A stretch of DNA of 64,000 nucleotides from Ktedonobacter robiniae (lineage in GTDB: Bacteria > Chloroflexota > Ktedonobacteria > Ktedonobacterales > Ktedonobacteraceae): NCBI RefSeq assembly GCF_016587375.1, contig NZ_BNJG01000001.1, positions 2,542,001 through 2,606,000 on the forward strand. Direction: 5' to 3'. A program made the translations under genes and the position numbers. Shown piece by piece: positions 53,938 to 63,267 of the stretch; position 1 is the stretch's first letter; each line of letters opens with the position of its first letter. The notes under the pieces were generated by a model, which saw nothing but the letters and a program-made list of their open reading frames with translations, searched no databases and was not told the DNA's origin.

Positions 53938-55182
53938 ATGAAGCGACTTCCCAGGCCAATCAAAACCGTCCCTACCGAAGGGCTTCCCATGCCACGGGAA
54001 AAATTGCTCGTTCTCTACCAGTGGGCATTGCTCTTGTCCACAATTGGCTCCTCCATGCAGGCCTTCTCAGCCAGCATGGACATTGTAACCCGAGCTTCCC
54101 TGCCCGTCTCGATTACGCTAGCCATTGCGGCCTTGCTCACTTACTGGCCGTGGGCTGTATTCCCCCTCTTCGGGGGAATTCTCAGCGACCACTTCGAACG
54201 GCGGACAATCGTTCGGGGAGCACAAGTACTCCTCTCGCTGCAGTCGCTGCTACTCGCATGCTTCCACACAGAAGCGGCAGTGCTCTACATCATGGGGACT
54301 ACTGGGGGCATCATTGGGGCACTGAGCAACCCAGCCCAGCTTGGGCTGCTCAGGGATCTCGCGGATGAGAAATATGCCCAGGCGAATGCCAAGATATCGG
54401 TGTACAATCAGGCGGGGCAAATCATTGGGGTCACTGTCGGAAGCCTGCTCTTTTTCCAGGCAAATCTCGCTGAGGTGGCTTATATCGCAGACGCCGCCAG
54501 CTATCTGCCGGTGATCGTCGTGCTGGGCTTGCTGCCAAAGACGATGCTCACGAGCATGCCGACGGTGGCTGAGTGCACGCAAACCCGCCCCACACTCAAG
54601 GAAGCCCGCACCTTTTTGTGGCAAGACGCCACACTCAAACAGGTGCTCATCTTGCGCCTGATTCTGGCATTCGGCGCGAGCGGCGGCTACGTGGCGCAAC
54701 GGCTCCTTGCTTCCGATGTCTTCGGTGGACTGAAAACATACACCTGGTTCACAGTCATCAATTCAGCGGGCGTCCTGATCGGATCGTCCATCGCGGCGCG
54801 TCTGTTCAGAAAGCAACAGCCCTCCGTTCGTGGTGTCTTGACTGGCGCTATAGGATCGCTACTGCTCACAGTAGCGACCGGGCTGTCACACAGCCTCCCG
54901 CTGACACTGGCGATCCTGCTCGGCGGGTGCATAGCCTATCTATACTCGAGTGAGCACAGCACACCGTTGCTGGTCGTGAAGGATGGCAGGCTCCGCGAGA
55001 GAGTAGCAGGCCTGATGCAGGCGACCACCATGATCTGCACCATCATGTGTAACCTGCTCATTGGGCTACTCACGCTCGTAATCGGTGTATTGTCCACAGA
55101 GATAGTACTTGGAGCCTCTTGTCTCCTCATTATGGGCCTCTACAAGGCCCGCGTCAGGTTGAGGGAGAAGAGTTTGACCTAA
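53938..55182 (+). CDS. MFS transporter
   Basis: A 414-residue major facilitator with about 12 membrane helices. The loop-2 motif reads GGILSDHFERRTIVRGAQ, typical of MFS exporters. It resembles the MFS group around multidrug and macrolide efflux (MefA-like, DRL-rich GALSNPAQLGLLRDLADEK). Substrate unknown. Start ATG 53938 has GGGGAG upstream; an ATG 17 codons later is possible. No regulator gene is adjacent. Confidence 0.85.
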   Translation: MKRLPRPIKTVPTEGLPMPREKLLVLYQWALLLSTIGSSMQAFSASMDIVTRASLPVSITLAIAALLTYWPWAVFPLFGGILSDHFERRTIVRGAQVLLSLQSLLLACFHTEAAVLYIMGTTGGIIGALSNPAQLGLLRDLADEKYAQANAKISVYNQAGQIIGVTVGSLLFFQANLAEVAYIADAASYLPVIVVLGLLPKTMLTSMPTVAECTQTRPTLKEARTFLWQDATLKQVLILRLILAFGASGGYVAQRLLASDVFGGLKTYTWFTVINSAGVLIGSSIAARLFRKQQPSVRGVLTGAIGSLLLTVATGLSHSLPLTLAILLGGCIAYLYSSEHSTPLLVVKDGRLRERVAGLMQATTMICTIMCNLLIGLLTLVIGVLSTEIVLGASCLLIMGLYKARVRLREKSLT

Positions 55183-55200
55183 GGATTCCCGCGTCTCCCT

Positions 55201-55235
55201 CAGGCGGATACCACGTATTCTGTGGTGTCCGCCTG
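55201..55235 (+). terminator. Terminator after MFS gene
   Basis: CAGGCGGATACCAC pairs with GTGGTGTCCGCCTG (14 bp with one G-U), loop about 7 bases; no strong T run. Confidence 0.6.
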
Positions 55236-55331
55236 GGTCGAGTCGTCTCCATGACCTTGACCCGTCTTCGTAGAGCCTCCACCGATTGGAGCTGAGAGGA
55301 TGGAAGACGTTTCTACGTTACGTAACGTAAA

Positions 55332-55609
55332 GGGTGCGACACAGATTTTTGCACACCAATGCATAGCTCTACTGTGCCATGCTCTCTCTATACTCCTGAG
55401 TGAATACTACTTTGCGCAGGAAGAACCATGCCTGCGTACCCTTTTCTACAACGTATTCAGACACATACGACTGTCGCCAATACCAACAGTTGAGACGCCT
55501 TCCTAAGCTAGTAGGAAGACGTCTTTTTGCGCTGAAAGGCGAGCGCTCAATTTCCTCTCACCACCCCTTGCTGGCATGCTCATTGTGCGCAAAAAGTTGT
55601 GGCGCACCC
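55332..55609. mobile_element. 278-bp MITE related to the 976-bp element
   Basis: Left end GGGTGCGACACAGATTTTTG and right end, inverted, GGGTGCGCCACAACTTTTTG match the ends of 51850-52825. The inside has a hairpin GACGCCTTCCTA/TAGGAAGACGTC followed by TTTTT (about 55495-55528). It sits next to a 16-bp palindrome TACGTTACGTAACGTA (55314-55329). No target duplication is evident. Confidence 0.75.
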
Positions 55610-55657
55610 TAGCTTGAGAACGCGCGTGACAAAACGTGAACGTTAACCAATATTACA

Positions 55658-56122
55658 CTATGAGGGACGCTCGATGGGCCCAGGGGAAGGGCAGGTACCG
55701 GTTTCGAGCCAGGCAACCAGATGTTCGAGATGAATGTTCCAGCCGTTGTTTCTGAGAGTGTAATAGTGATCCCACTCCTTGCCTTCGCCGATGCCCGAAT
55801 GGATGAGATAGAGACGGGTGCCATCGTTTTCTGCGGTCAATTCAAAGGTTACCGGAGTGGGACTCGGCTCCATGGCTTCCCAGGTATAGCTGAGGCGATG
55901 AGGCGGGTCGAGGACGAGGATCTTGCCAAAGTTGTACACTCCCCTCGCACGATCCCACTCAAATCTGATCGCACCCCCAGGCCGTAAATCGAGTTCGGCT
56001 TTCACAAGAAACCAGCGTTCCAGCTCGGCTTGCTCGGTCAAGGCCTGGAAGACGCATTGTGGAGTGGCTTTGATGAAGAGTTCTTTCTCAATTGAGCGGC
56101 CATCAGAATTGGTTTTCTCCAT
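55658..56122 (-). CDS. AHSA1/SRPBCC-domain protein
   Basis: A 154-residue START-like protein of the AHSA1 family. It begins SIEKELFIKATPQCVFQALT, continues with the loop ERWFLVKAELDLRPGGAIRF, and ends with the long helix GWNIHLEHLVAWLETG. This fold makes a hydrophobic ligand cavity; bacterial members are mostly of unknown function and often sit beside ArsR regulators, which is not the case here. The ATG at 56122 has GAAAGGAT upstream. Confidence 0.88.
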   Translation of the reverse strand: MEKTNSDGRSIEKELFIKATPQCVFQALTEQAELERWFLVKAELDLRPGGAIRFEWDRARGVYNFGKILVLDPPHRLSYTWEAMEPSPTPVTFELTAENDGTRLYLIHSGIGEGKEWDHYYTLRNNGWNIHLEHLVAWLETGTCPSPGPIERPS

Positions 56123-57076
56123 GATTACTGTACAATCCTTTCTTTATCGGTCACGCCTAGTGCTCAATTCCTTATGGATCTAGAGTACTATTCTCAGACA
56201 GGGTCTGTTTTTCGGTGAGAGATTCCTCTCTCTTGAAACTGCGCAGCACATGTCGTTTCTCACTCAATGTGCAGCCGTTCTGCACTTCCCAGTGCATTCC
56301 AATTTACAAAGTACAGATGGAAGAAACCTCTTGTGGAGCACTTTGCCCACGAACATTTCTATCAGTGCTCAAGATTGAGGGCAAATCTCATGTTTGAGGG
56401 CCAGATTCGCTCACTTCGGTACAAGGCTGAGCAGCTTCGATTATCTCGATGCAACAGGGATGTGCATTTCGTCTAATGCAGCCCGAAGTTACTCAATACC
56501 TAATGCGAGCGACGGCCGAACTGGCTGAACTGCTTGGTATCTCCGTCTAAAATAAAGCAGGAGGGAGACGGCACCTCTCTCCTGCTGTTCCTTGGTACCG
56601 TCGCGAACGTTGCAAATGATATGGTAGTGAGAAGTGGTCAAATCTGAACAATAACTAGAGAAAGTTAGTCTTTGCAAATATCTCGAAGGAAAACTTCATA
56701 TACAAAGAAACACGTTCGCGCTGAAGAAAGAACAACACGTTGAGCGGCTCAAACTGTAAATCACGGGATTATGAGGCTCTCACGCACTTTGTGTGAAAGC
56801 TCTGCCATATTCGCGAGGCAGGAACATTGAAACTGGCCTTCAACTGGAGATCGCCATTTCTGTGCATCCCGCTCTGGGTATCAGAATCACGCAAACCGCG
56901 GGAGAGCCATGTAATTCCCGAATGTACAGTCTGTCCCTACTGCTCAGTCGCCGTCAACCTTTTGCAAACAGTATTCGTTTGAGGAAGAAATAAGGAGGAA
57001 TGAGAGCTCTTCACCTTGCTGCACAAACTTGTTAAAGTGCATTACAAGCTCATGCAGCAAGATGCATACATTCTAC
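56123..57076. other. Intergenic region with micro-ORF module copy 2
   Basis: About 950 bases. Apart from the module at 56462-56648 it shows only degraded frames with no recognisable domain. Confidence 0.4.
56462..56648 (+). repeat. Micro-ORF module, copy 2
   Basis: Same 187-base unit as copy 1. The 24-codon frame is at 56476-56550 (MQPEVTQYLM ... ELLGISV); its ATG overlaps a TAA (TAATG). The hairpin AGCAGGAGGGAGA/TCTCTCCTGCT keeps pairing despite base changes. The conserved tail CGCGAACGTTGCAAATGAT through GTGGTCAAATCTGAA is shared with copy 1. Confidence 0.6.
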
Positions 57077-58051
57077 CTACCAGGCGTACGCCTCTGGAGC
57101 AGCACCTCCAGGACCTGGGAAGATGCTATCAAGCTGCTTCAAACTATCAGCTGTCAGCGAGACCTCCAGCACACGTAACGTGCCATCGAGTTGCTCAATC
57201 GTCCTTGGGCCAATGATAGGAGCGGTTACCACCGGATTCGCCAGCAACCATGCCAGCGCGACGTTAGCAGGTTCCTCACCCAATTCGGCACAGAAATTCT
57301 CATACGCTTCCAGTTTGGCCCGATGTTTCTCGATAGCCTCCTGTATGCCAGGTTGAGTGCGGCGTCCCCGCTCCGTTTTGCGCAGGACACCGCCGAGCAA
57401 GCCACCAGCAAGAGGACTCCAGGGGATGACACCTAACCCATACGCCTCACAAGCAGGCAGGACCTCAAGTTCAATACTACGAGCGTTCAGATTGTAGAGG
57501 CTCTGCTCGGAGACCAGACCGAGGAAATTACGGCGCTGTGCAATCTCGTTGGCCCTGGTGATATGCCAGCCCGCAAAATTGCTACTGCCGACATAGATCA
57601 CCTTGCCCTCGCGTACCAACTGCTCCATTGCCTGCCAGATTTCTTCCCAGGGCGCCTCGCGGGCGACATGGTGCATTTGATAAATATCGATATGGTCTGT
57701 TTGCAGACGGCGCAGACTGGCTTCACAGGCTTTGCGGATATTCAAAGCCGACAGGCGCGAATGGTTCGGCCAGTCACTCCCCATATTCCCATACACTTTC
57801 GTTGCCAAGACCACCTTCTCACGACGTCCACCACCCTGAGCGAACCAGCGTCCAATGATCTCTTCGGTGTGCCCTCTGTGTTCAGGACCGCCATAGACAT
57901 TGGCTGTATCAAAGAAATTGATGCCATGTTCTAGAGCACGGTCCATAATGGCAAAGCTATCGGCCTCGCTCGTTTGCGGCCCAAAGTTCATGGTGCCCAG
58001 ACACAAACGGCTGACTTCCAGCCCTGTACGACCCAGATGAGTATACTTCAT
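57077..58051 (-). CDS. Aldo/keto reductase
   Basis: A 324-residue NADPH-dependent aldo/keto reductase of the YajO/Tas-like group. MKYTHLGRTGLEVSRLCLGT opens it; catalytic tetrad parts are ENINFFDTANVYG-like (INFFDTANVYG), VVLATKVYG and IYQMHHV; the NADPH site GPRTIEQLDG is near the end. Start ATG 58051 has GGAAGGTAG upstream; the longer open frame to 58336 is not supported. It ends PGGAAPEAYAW. Substrate unknown. Confidence 0.9.
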   Translation of the reverse strand: MKYTHLGRTGLEVSRLCLGTMNFGPQTSEADSFAIMDRALEHGINFFDTANVYGGPEHRGHTEEIIGRWFAQGGGRREKVVLATKVYGNMGSDWPNHSRLSALNIRKACEASLRRLQTDHIDIYQMHHVAREAPWEEIWQAMEQLVREGKVIYVGSSNFAGWHITRANEIAQRRNFLGLVSEQSLYNLNARSIELEVLPACEAYGLGVIPWSPLAGGLLGGVLRKTERGRRTQPGIQEAIEKHRAKLEAYENFCAELGEEPANVALAWLLANPVVTAPIIGPRTIEQLDGTLRVLEVSLTADSLKQLDSIFPGPGGAAPEAYAW

Positions 58052-58753
58052 AAAAACGCTACCTTCCAGGATAGAAACAATAAGCATCGACCCCACCCCA
58101 CACGAAATACGATAACAGCAAGAAAGAGGAACCGTATTCCCGCTAGGAAAATCGTCTTCTCCGATTCGGGCCATCTCATTTGCAGTACGCTCAGTATATA
58201 AGATAACCAGCAGCCTTTTTCGGTGTTCCCGCCTCTCGAATAGGCTGTGTTGCAAAAACTCGAAGAACGGAGCTTTATTGCAATTTGACCCATAAATTGC
58301 CTCATCCCACGGGATGCGCAACGAGTTTGAGCCCATCAGTGAATTGGCTTGAGGACATTCTTTCTCATGCGCCCATTTTCAAAAGGCAGAGGTATTTCTC
58401 GTCCTTTGCAAGAAAAAGCTGGAGCATTGAGCAGGCCGGTGAAGCCACTTCAGCTAAAAGTGCATCTCGTTGCGCATCCCGTGGGCTCATGCCCATTCTT
58501 GGGGATTACTGATTGTTTGCTGTGCTTAAAGAGCACACAGCCAAGAGAAACTGATATGTCAAGCAAGTAACCTATAAGCCCCCAAAGTGGACAGGAGCCC
58601 ACAGGTTGCGCAACGTGGTGGCGTTTTGGAGTGAATCGGCAGTTCTTGCCATGAATGAGGACAGCTTCTCACCGCTTTGTGTGGTAGTCTGTGGTGAGAT
58701 TTGCCCAAAGATGTTGCTTTTTAGCAGACAAGCCCAAATGAAAGGAAAGCAGG
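58052..58753. other. Intergenic region with short inverted-repeat element
   Basis: About 700 bases. It holds the 180-bp element at 58306-58485. No gene is convincing; GAAAGGAAAGCAGG at the end is the ribosome site of the next gene. Confidence 0.45.
58306..58485. mobile_element. 180-bp MITE with CCCACG...CGAG ends
   Basis: CCCACGGGATGCGCAACGAG and its perfect complement (58466-58485) bound the element. A relative with near-identical ends is at 59377-59504; the two flank the ClbS-like gene. Confidence 0.65.
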
Positions 58754-59257
58754 ATGGGAACTTCTCTCAGTAAAATCCAACTCCTTGCGGAATTGCACCA
58801 GGAACAGGCTTCCTGGCAAGCCTTGCTCGACGAGATTGGGGAAGCCAATATGACACAGCCAGATGTCGCTGGTGGATGGTCGATCAAAGATATCGTTGCC
58901 CACCTCACTGGCTGGCGACGCCGGACGGTCCAACGCTTCCAGGCAGCGCTGAAGCACGAACCAGATGTTTCACCGCCCTGGCCGTCAGAGTTGCAGGCAG
59001 ATGATGACATCAATGCCTGGATTTACGAAGCCAATCGAGATCGTCCCTTAGCAGATGTCCTCAGCGATTCGCGTGACGTCTTTCACCAATTAGTGGAGAC
59101 CCTTGATGCTTTTTCTGAGGAGGATCTCCAGGATCCTCACCGCTTTGCATGGCTGGAAGGCGAGCCGTTAAGCGGCAAAGCGTTCTTCTCGCACTTTCAC
59201 GAGGAACATGAGCCAGATATGCGTGCGTGGCTCGACAGAGCGCGGAGGGGGAGGTAA
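58754..59257 (+). CDS. ClbS/DfsB-family (DinB-like) four-helix protein
   Basis: A 167-residue protein of the ClbS/DfsB group within the DinB-like superfamily. MGTSLSKIQLLAELHQEQAS, then DVAGGWSIKDIVAHLTGWRR, and the late HFHEEHEPDMRAWL are typical. ClbS of colibactin producers hydrolyses or sequesters the toxin; most members have unknown substrates. His residues of the DinB metal site are partly present (AHLTGW, HFHEEH). GAAAGGAAAGCAGG precedes the start. MITE-like repeats lie on both sides. Confidence 0.85.
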   Translation: MGTSLSKIQLLAELHQEQASWQALLDEIGEANMTQPDVAGGWSIKDIVAHLTGWRRRTVQRFQAALKHEPDVSPPWPSELQADDDINAWIYEANRDRPLADVLSDSRDVFHQLVETLDAFSEEDLQDPHRFAWLEGEPLSGKAFFSHFHEEHEPDMRAWLDRARRGR

Positions 59258-59376
59258 CAGGGTCGTGTTCTCAAAAGAGGAACATCGAACTGTGACCACC
59301 GAGTTCCACCGCCAGGTCACCTGGATCAGCCGCATCAGATTGCAAGATGTGTGCTGATGGCTGCCAACAGGTCATG

Positions 59377-59504
59377 CCCACGGGGGCGCAACGAGCTGCC
59401 CAGTAGCGAACGCGTGCAAAAACAGGAAGGGGTCGAGGGCACGGATAAGGCACATTTTTCTTCGTGCTCGCTACAGATTTGTAGCTCGTTGCGCATCGCG
59501 TGGG
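59377..59504. mobile_element. 128-bp MITE with CCCACG...CGAG ends
   Basis: CCCACGGGGGCGCAACGAGC on the left; on the right, inverted, CCCACGCGATGCGCAACGAG. Same family as 58306-58485, shorter inside. Confidence 0.65.
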
Positions 59505-59550
59505 AAGAGCCAAAGTCGACCAATGGCAATGAAAACCTTTGACTTTTTGT

Positions 59551-59700
59551 CGTCTAATGCAGCCCGAAGTTACTCAATACTTAATGCGAGCGACAGCTGA
59601 ACTAGCCGAGCTGCTCGGGATTGCCGTGTAAACCAAAGCGGGAGGGAGGCAATCGGCTCCCTCCTACTGTTCCTTGGTACTAACGCGAACCTTGCAAATT
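59551..59700 (+). repeat. Micro-ORF module, copy 3 (tail truncated)
   Basis: The 24-codon frame lies at 59557-59631 with the same peptide as copy 1 but many synonymous changes (GCGACAGCTGAACTAGCC). The hairpin AGCGGGAGGGAGG/CTCCCTCCTACT follows. Similarity ends near 59700, shortly before the IS256 element. Confidence 0.6.
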
Positions 59701-59741
59701 GAGCGATAGAATCGGCTCTCCAGATGCTATACTGTAAATCC

Positions 59742-61024
59742 GGCAGTATGTCAAGTACTGTGTAAAAGGACAAGATCTGGCTGAGCTTGCGATGCTAGTG
59801 GCATCGTGAGCTTGTGGAAGGTCAAGCCGCGAATGACAGCATAGAAGAGCAGCAGACAGCTCCCCTCATTGCGAAACGCGGCAGCCATCTTGTGCGAACG
59901 ACGTTTGACTTCTCCAAAGAGCCGCTCACTGACATTGTTGGTGCGAATGGTCTTCCAGTGCGTCTTCGGAAAGGTGTAAAAGGTGAGACAAGCCTCCAGA
60001 TCCCGCTGCAAGCACTCTACCGCGGTGGGATAGACCTTCTGGTACTTCTCAAGGAAAGCAGCCACGGCTTGATCGGCCTGCTGTCGGCTTTCTTGGGAAA
60101 AGAGGGCTTTGAGCTCAGGTTCAAGCTGTTCTCGCTGCTTGCTCGGAACGTAACTGAGCACGTTCTCCATCTTGTGCAGAACACAGCGTTGTCTCTGTGC
60201 GGTCGGGAAGTGCTTGGTGATGGCATTGAGCATGGCCCGGTTGCCATCACTGATCCAGAGCCCGATTTCCTTGACTCCTCGTGCTTTGAGGTCCTCCATG
60301 AGATCCTCCCACGCCTGCTGATTCTCCCGATCCCCCACGCGAAAAGCCAGCACTTCTCGCTCTCCGGTGATGGCAATGCCCACCACCGCCAAGATGGGCA
60401 TCTTGCAGCCTTCGCTCTGGTAGATCACGGTGAAGTAGGTCCCATCGGCAAAGGCGTAGGCATAGCGCTGAGCTAGGGGACGGGCTTTCCACTGCTCATA
60501 CTCCTCTTGCAGCGTATGAAACACCCGCGAGACGGTTGAGGCACTCGGATGCAAACCGGTTAATGTCTCGATGATCTCTCCGACTTGAGCCATGCTCACT
60601 CCTTTGATGAACATGTCTTGCATGGCGCCATCCAGCTCGTCGCGGCGGCGATGATAACGCTCAAACAACTGCGTGTGATACCCTCCTCGCGTGCGAGGAA
60701 CGGGCACATCAGCGATTTCTCCCACGGTGGTGTCCAGATGACGGCTGTAGTGTCCGTTGCGTTGATCTCGACGGTGTTGGCTGCGCTCATACGGCTTGGC
60801 TCCAATAAAGGCCGTCACTTCTTCTTCCAGCACATTGATGAATGCGATGCGAACGGCGTACTGGAGTCGCTCTTTCACCAGCTGCTCAAAGGCCTCTTGA
60901 CGGGTGATGATGTCTTCGCTAGAGTGATCGTAAAGGGTCATGGCTATCCTCCTGGTTCAGTTTTACTACATTTTCCAGTTCAGGATACCAGACCTTTTTT
61001 TTACACACCACTCAGAATACTGCC
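59742..61024 (-). mobile_element. IS256-family insertion sequence
   Basis: 1,283 bp. Imperfect terminal inverted repeats start GGCAGTAT (59742) and AATACTGCC (61016-61024) and share the inner block TGTGTAAAA...TCTGG. The single transposase gene nearly fills it. No target duplication of 8-9 bp is visible, which suggests age or rearrangement. Confidence 0.85.
59751..60941 (-). CDS. IS256-family transposase
   Basis: A 396-residue mutator-type DDE transposase. Catalytic residues are visible in context: first Asp in YAFADGTYFTVIY, second Asp in IGLWISDGNRAML, and Glu in TNNVSERLFGEVKRR, with the conserved CVLHKMENVLSYVP between. AGGAGG is 8 bases before the ATG at 60941. The gene is uninterrupted, so the enzyme may be active and could also mobilise related elements. 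Confidence 0.95.
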   Translation of the reverse strand: MTLYDHSSEDIITRQEAFEQLVKERLQYAVRIAFINVLEEEVTAFIGAKPYERSQHRRDQRNGHYSRHLDTTVGEIADVPVPRTRGGYHTQLFERYHRRRDELDGAMQDMFIKGVSMAQVGEIIETLTGLHPSASTVSRVFHTLQEEYEQWKARPLAQRYAYAFADGTYFTVIYQSEGCKMPILAVVGIAITGEREVLAFRVGDRENQQAWEDLMEDLKARGVKEIGLWISDGNRAMLNAITKHFPTAQRQRCVLHKMENVLSYVPSKQREQLEPELKALFSQESRQQADQAVAAFLEKYQKVYPTAVECLQRDLEACLTFYTFPKTHWKTIRTNNVSERLFGEVKRRSHKMAAAFRNEGSCLLLFYAVIRGLTFHKLTMPLASQAQPDLVLLHST

Positions 61025-61066
61025 CTTGTGGGTAGAAAGAACCAATTTGAAAGAGAGAATAAAACG

Positions 61067-61441
61067 ATGAAAAGTCCAATCCAAAATCGCGTCACCAGTG
61101 TCTTTGTGCATGTGACGGATATGCAGCGCTCCAGCAAGTGGTATAACGAGTTGCTCGGCGTGGCCCAAGGGAGCACTACCCACGAAGGCACCATTTATGA
61201 TGTGCCAATGGATCGCCAACACAGTCCTTTTTTAACTCTGGATGCCAACGTGACACTCACTCAACCAGATGGCAGGCATCCCCAGTTGATGCTCGAAACA
61301 GCTGATATTCAAGCTGCACATGATTTTCTGGTGGCCAGAGATATCGAACTGCTAAACGGTATTGAAGATATTGGCTCAATGTATTTCCTGGCTTTTAAAG
61401 ATCCTGATGGGAATGTTTTGCTCGTCAGTCAGAAGAAATAA
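61067..61441 (+). CDS. VOC-family (glyoxalase-like) protein
   Basis: A 124-residue VOC protein. MKSPIQNRVTSVFVHVTDMQ opens the first module with the metal-ligand His; RSSKWYNELLG is the family helix; FLAFKDPDGNVLLVSQ contains the late Glu/Asp pattern of glyoxalase folds (the usual DPDGN motif is intact). GAGAGAATAAAACG precedes the ATG. It sits alone between two insertion sequences and may have been stranded by them. Substrate unknown. Confidence 0.87.
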   Translation: MKSPIQNRVTSVFVHVTDMQRSSKWYNELLGVAQGSTTHEGTIYDVPMDRQHSPFLTLDANVTLTQPDGRHPQLMLETADIQAAHDFLVARDIELLNGIEDIGSMYFLAFKDPDGNVLLVSQKK

Positions 61442-61490
61442 AAGGGTAAGAAAAGAAGCAGGGATGATGATATGAAGCACCTCTTCTGCT

Positions 61491-61536
61491 TTAGATGAGA
61501 TTGCGCTGACAGCGCTGTCAGCGCAATCTCATCTAA
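61491..61536. repeat. 46-bp perfect palindrome at the ISAs1 end
   Basis: 23 bases and their exact complement meet at AGC|GCT (61513/61514). It consists of two ISAs1 ends (TTAGATGAGATTGCGCTG and CAGCGCAATCTCATCTAA) facing each other with ACAGCGCTGT between. It looks like a remnant of a second, deleted copy. Confidence 0.75.
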
Positions 61537-62757
61537 TTAATCCCATCAAGAACACGCCGAAGATGTTGGTGTCCCAGCCGGCTTTGAGGCGCTTGGCATG
61601 GATGCCCACACGGGAAGAACGTTCTTGACGCAACAAATTCAAGCTGATATGGCGAAGCACTGCGAGATTTTCGTCGGCATGACCGAGCCTGACACGTGAT
61701 TCATCTTCTCGAAAAGCGATATCGAGGACCCAATGCAGGCTATTTTCAATGCCCCAGTGGCTTCTGGCCGCAGTGGCAAAGGCGTTGACTGACGAAAAAC
61801 TGAGCAAGAAGTAGCGCGTTTCTTTCGTGGTCTTCTGCTCCATGCGCCGTTGCGCCCGAACGACCCCAATGCCTCGCAAGCCTTTCCACTGATGTTGCGG
61901 GTCGAGATAGGCCAGGATTTCCGGATCACTCAGGGTCCAATATTCGCGAATTTCCAATCGACCGTGACCTTTCTCCACTTGTCGATCCATCTTCCAGTAC
62001 GGGCAGGCAAAGCCATCTTTTTCCGCGAGAGCAAACGTCGCCTTCACCTCGTCAAACAGGTTCCCGTGATTGTCTTTGAGAGCCAGGGCATAGTCGCCGT
62101 CTTGCTTGATAATCTGCTCGGCAATCTTGGTTTGCGTCCTATCGCATCAATGGTCACAATGCAGCCATACGCGCACCAGTTGCTCTAAGAGCAGCGGGAT
62201 GGCGGCAATCTCGTTGGACTTCTCTTCCGTCGCGAGTTGAGCCAACACCAGACGATTTTCGACTGCCCAGGCACTGACCAAATGGAGCGCTTTTTGGCTT
62301 GCTGCCTGATCGTGCGAGCGGCGCAGCGTTTTGCCATCAATCGCAATCACTCCTTTGACGGTTTGGCTGATCCCTTGTACCCATTGGGTGAAACTCGCTT
62401 CAAACTGTTTGGGATCAATGAGGGCAAACACGCGCCCGAACGTATCATGAGACGGAATTCCATTGGGCAAGCCGAGCAAGTCCGTGAAAAAAGCCTCTTT
62501 CGCCTTCCCGAATTCCTCAATTTCAACCCATCCTTCTGCTCCACATAAAACTCCACAGATCGCCAGAATGATGATATCCCGTAATCGATGCCGCTTGGTT
62601 CGCTCCATTCGAGGGTCTTCCACTTGCGCAAACAGGCTTTCCAGATCTTGTCGGCTGTTCTCCTCCATCTCGTGGCCTCCCGCTTTTTCGGCTTATTTTA
62701 TCACCTCCTCTTCCTTTCTTCTATTGTTGTTGAGCTTATTTAGATACGATTGCCCTG
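61519..62757 (-). mobile_element. ISAs1-family insertion sequence, inactivated
   Basis: 1,239 bp bounded by CAGCGCAATCTCATCTAATT on the left and, inverted, CAGGGCAATCGTATCTAAAT on the right. The transposase has two frameshifts. It adjoins a tyrosine recombinase remnant. Confidence 0.8.
61529..62668 (-). pseudogene. ISAs1-family transposase, two frameshifts
   Basis: The N-terminal part (from 62668) reads MEENSRQDLESLFAQVEDPR ... GVIAIDGKTLRRSHDQA with the first catalytic Asp, and breaks at LVRVWLHCDH. The C-terminal part resumes with [20 protein letters not shown] and contains [20 protein letters not shown] with the catalytic Glu. Between, CIVTIDAIG and [14 protein letters not shown] are in two different frames, so bases were lost near 62125 and 62155. 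Joined, it would be about 380 residues, the normal family length. Confidence 0.87.
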
Positions 62758-62775
62758 CTAAACGGGATTTATTAG

Positions 62776-63099
62776 TCAGATCGCTCTTAGCCGGAACGCC
62801 CCAGCAAAGCCAAGCAGGAGTAGCGCACGGTCGCGCTGATCGATCAGTGAGGTACCTAGCGGGTCAACCAGCCAATAGATAATACTGGACGGCGGGCCGC
62901 GCATCTTGCGTACCACTTGCTGTGGGACATGGGTTCGTCTGATGCCCTGCATGGTGAGTTTGACAGTGGGCAAGCGTGTAAGGAGTGGTACCCGGCAGCC
63001 GAGCGTAGTTGGCTGATGGCCGACAGCCGCCGCTGGATCGTCGATACTTTGCAGAGCGGCGCCAAGTAGGCCCTTTACCATTGAGCATCCTGATGTCAA
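62776..63099 (-). pseudogene. Tyrosine recombinase (phage integrase family), N-terminal remnant
   Basis: Only the N-terminal core-binding part and the start of the catalytic domain survive. STIQRRLSAISQLRSAAGYH is in one frame, and VKLTMQGIRRTHVPQQVV plus LIDQRDRALLLLGFAGAFR in another, so at least one frameshift occurred. It stops 19 bases from the ISAs1 element, and the catalytic Arg/His/Tyr region is missing. Probably cut by that insertion. Confidence 0.75.
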
Positions 63100-63258
63100 A
63101 GCTGGTTTTCAGGCGGGCCAGCAGGCAATCTACCGTGATACACGGCCGGAGAGGATATGGAGTTGGTGCGGTTTATCAGCGACTTTAGGAGCGACGAGCA
63201 GCAACGGTTGGCATATAACGTGGGCTTTTTGTTCGGGTTGTATGCCAACAAACAATAG
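63078..63258 (+). pseudogene. Fragment of an unidentified gene
   Basis: Two adjacent frames carry a coherent sequence, IEHPDVKAGFQAGQQAIYRD ... then, after a frameshift at 63154-63160, MELVRFISDFRSDEQQRLAY ... GFLFGLYANKQ and a stop. No known domain. It shares the following hairpin with micro-ORF copy 4, which points the other way. Confidence 0.35.
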
Positions 63259-63267
63259 CACTATACA

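Noticed and set aside
53573..53959. Cys-rich frame on the minus strand before the MFS gene
   Set aside because: No ribosome site, overlaps the MFS start, composition unlike the neighbours.
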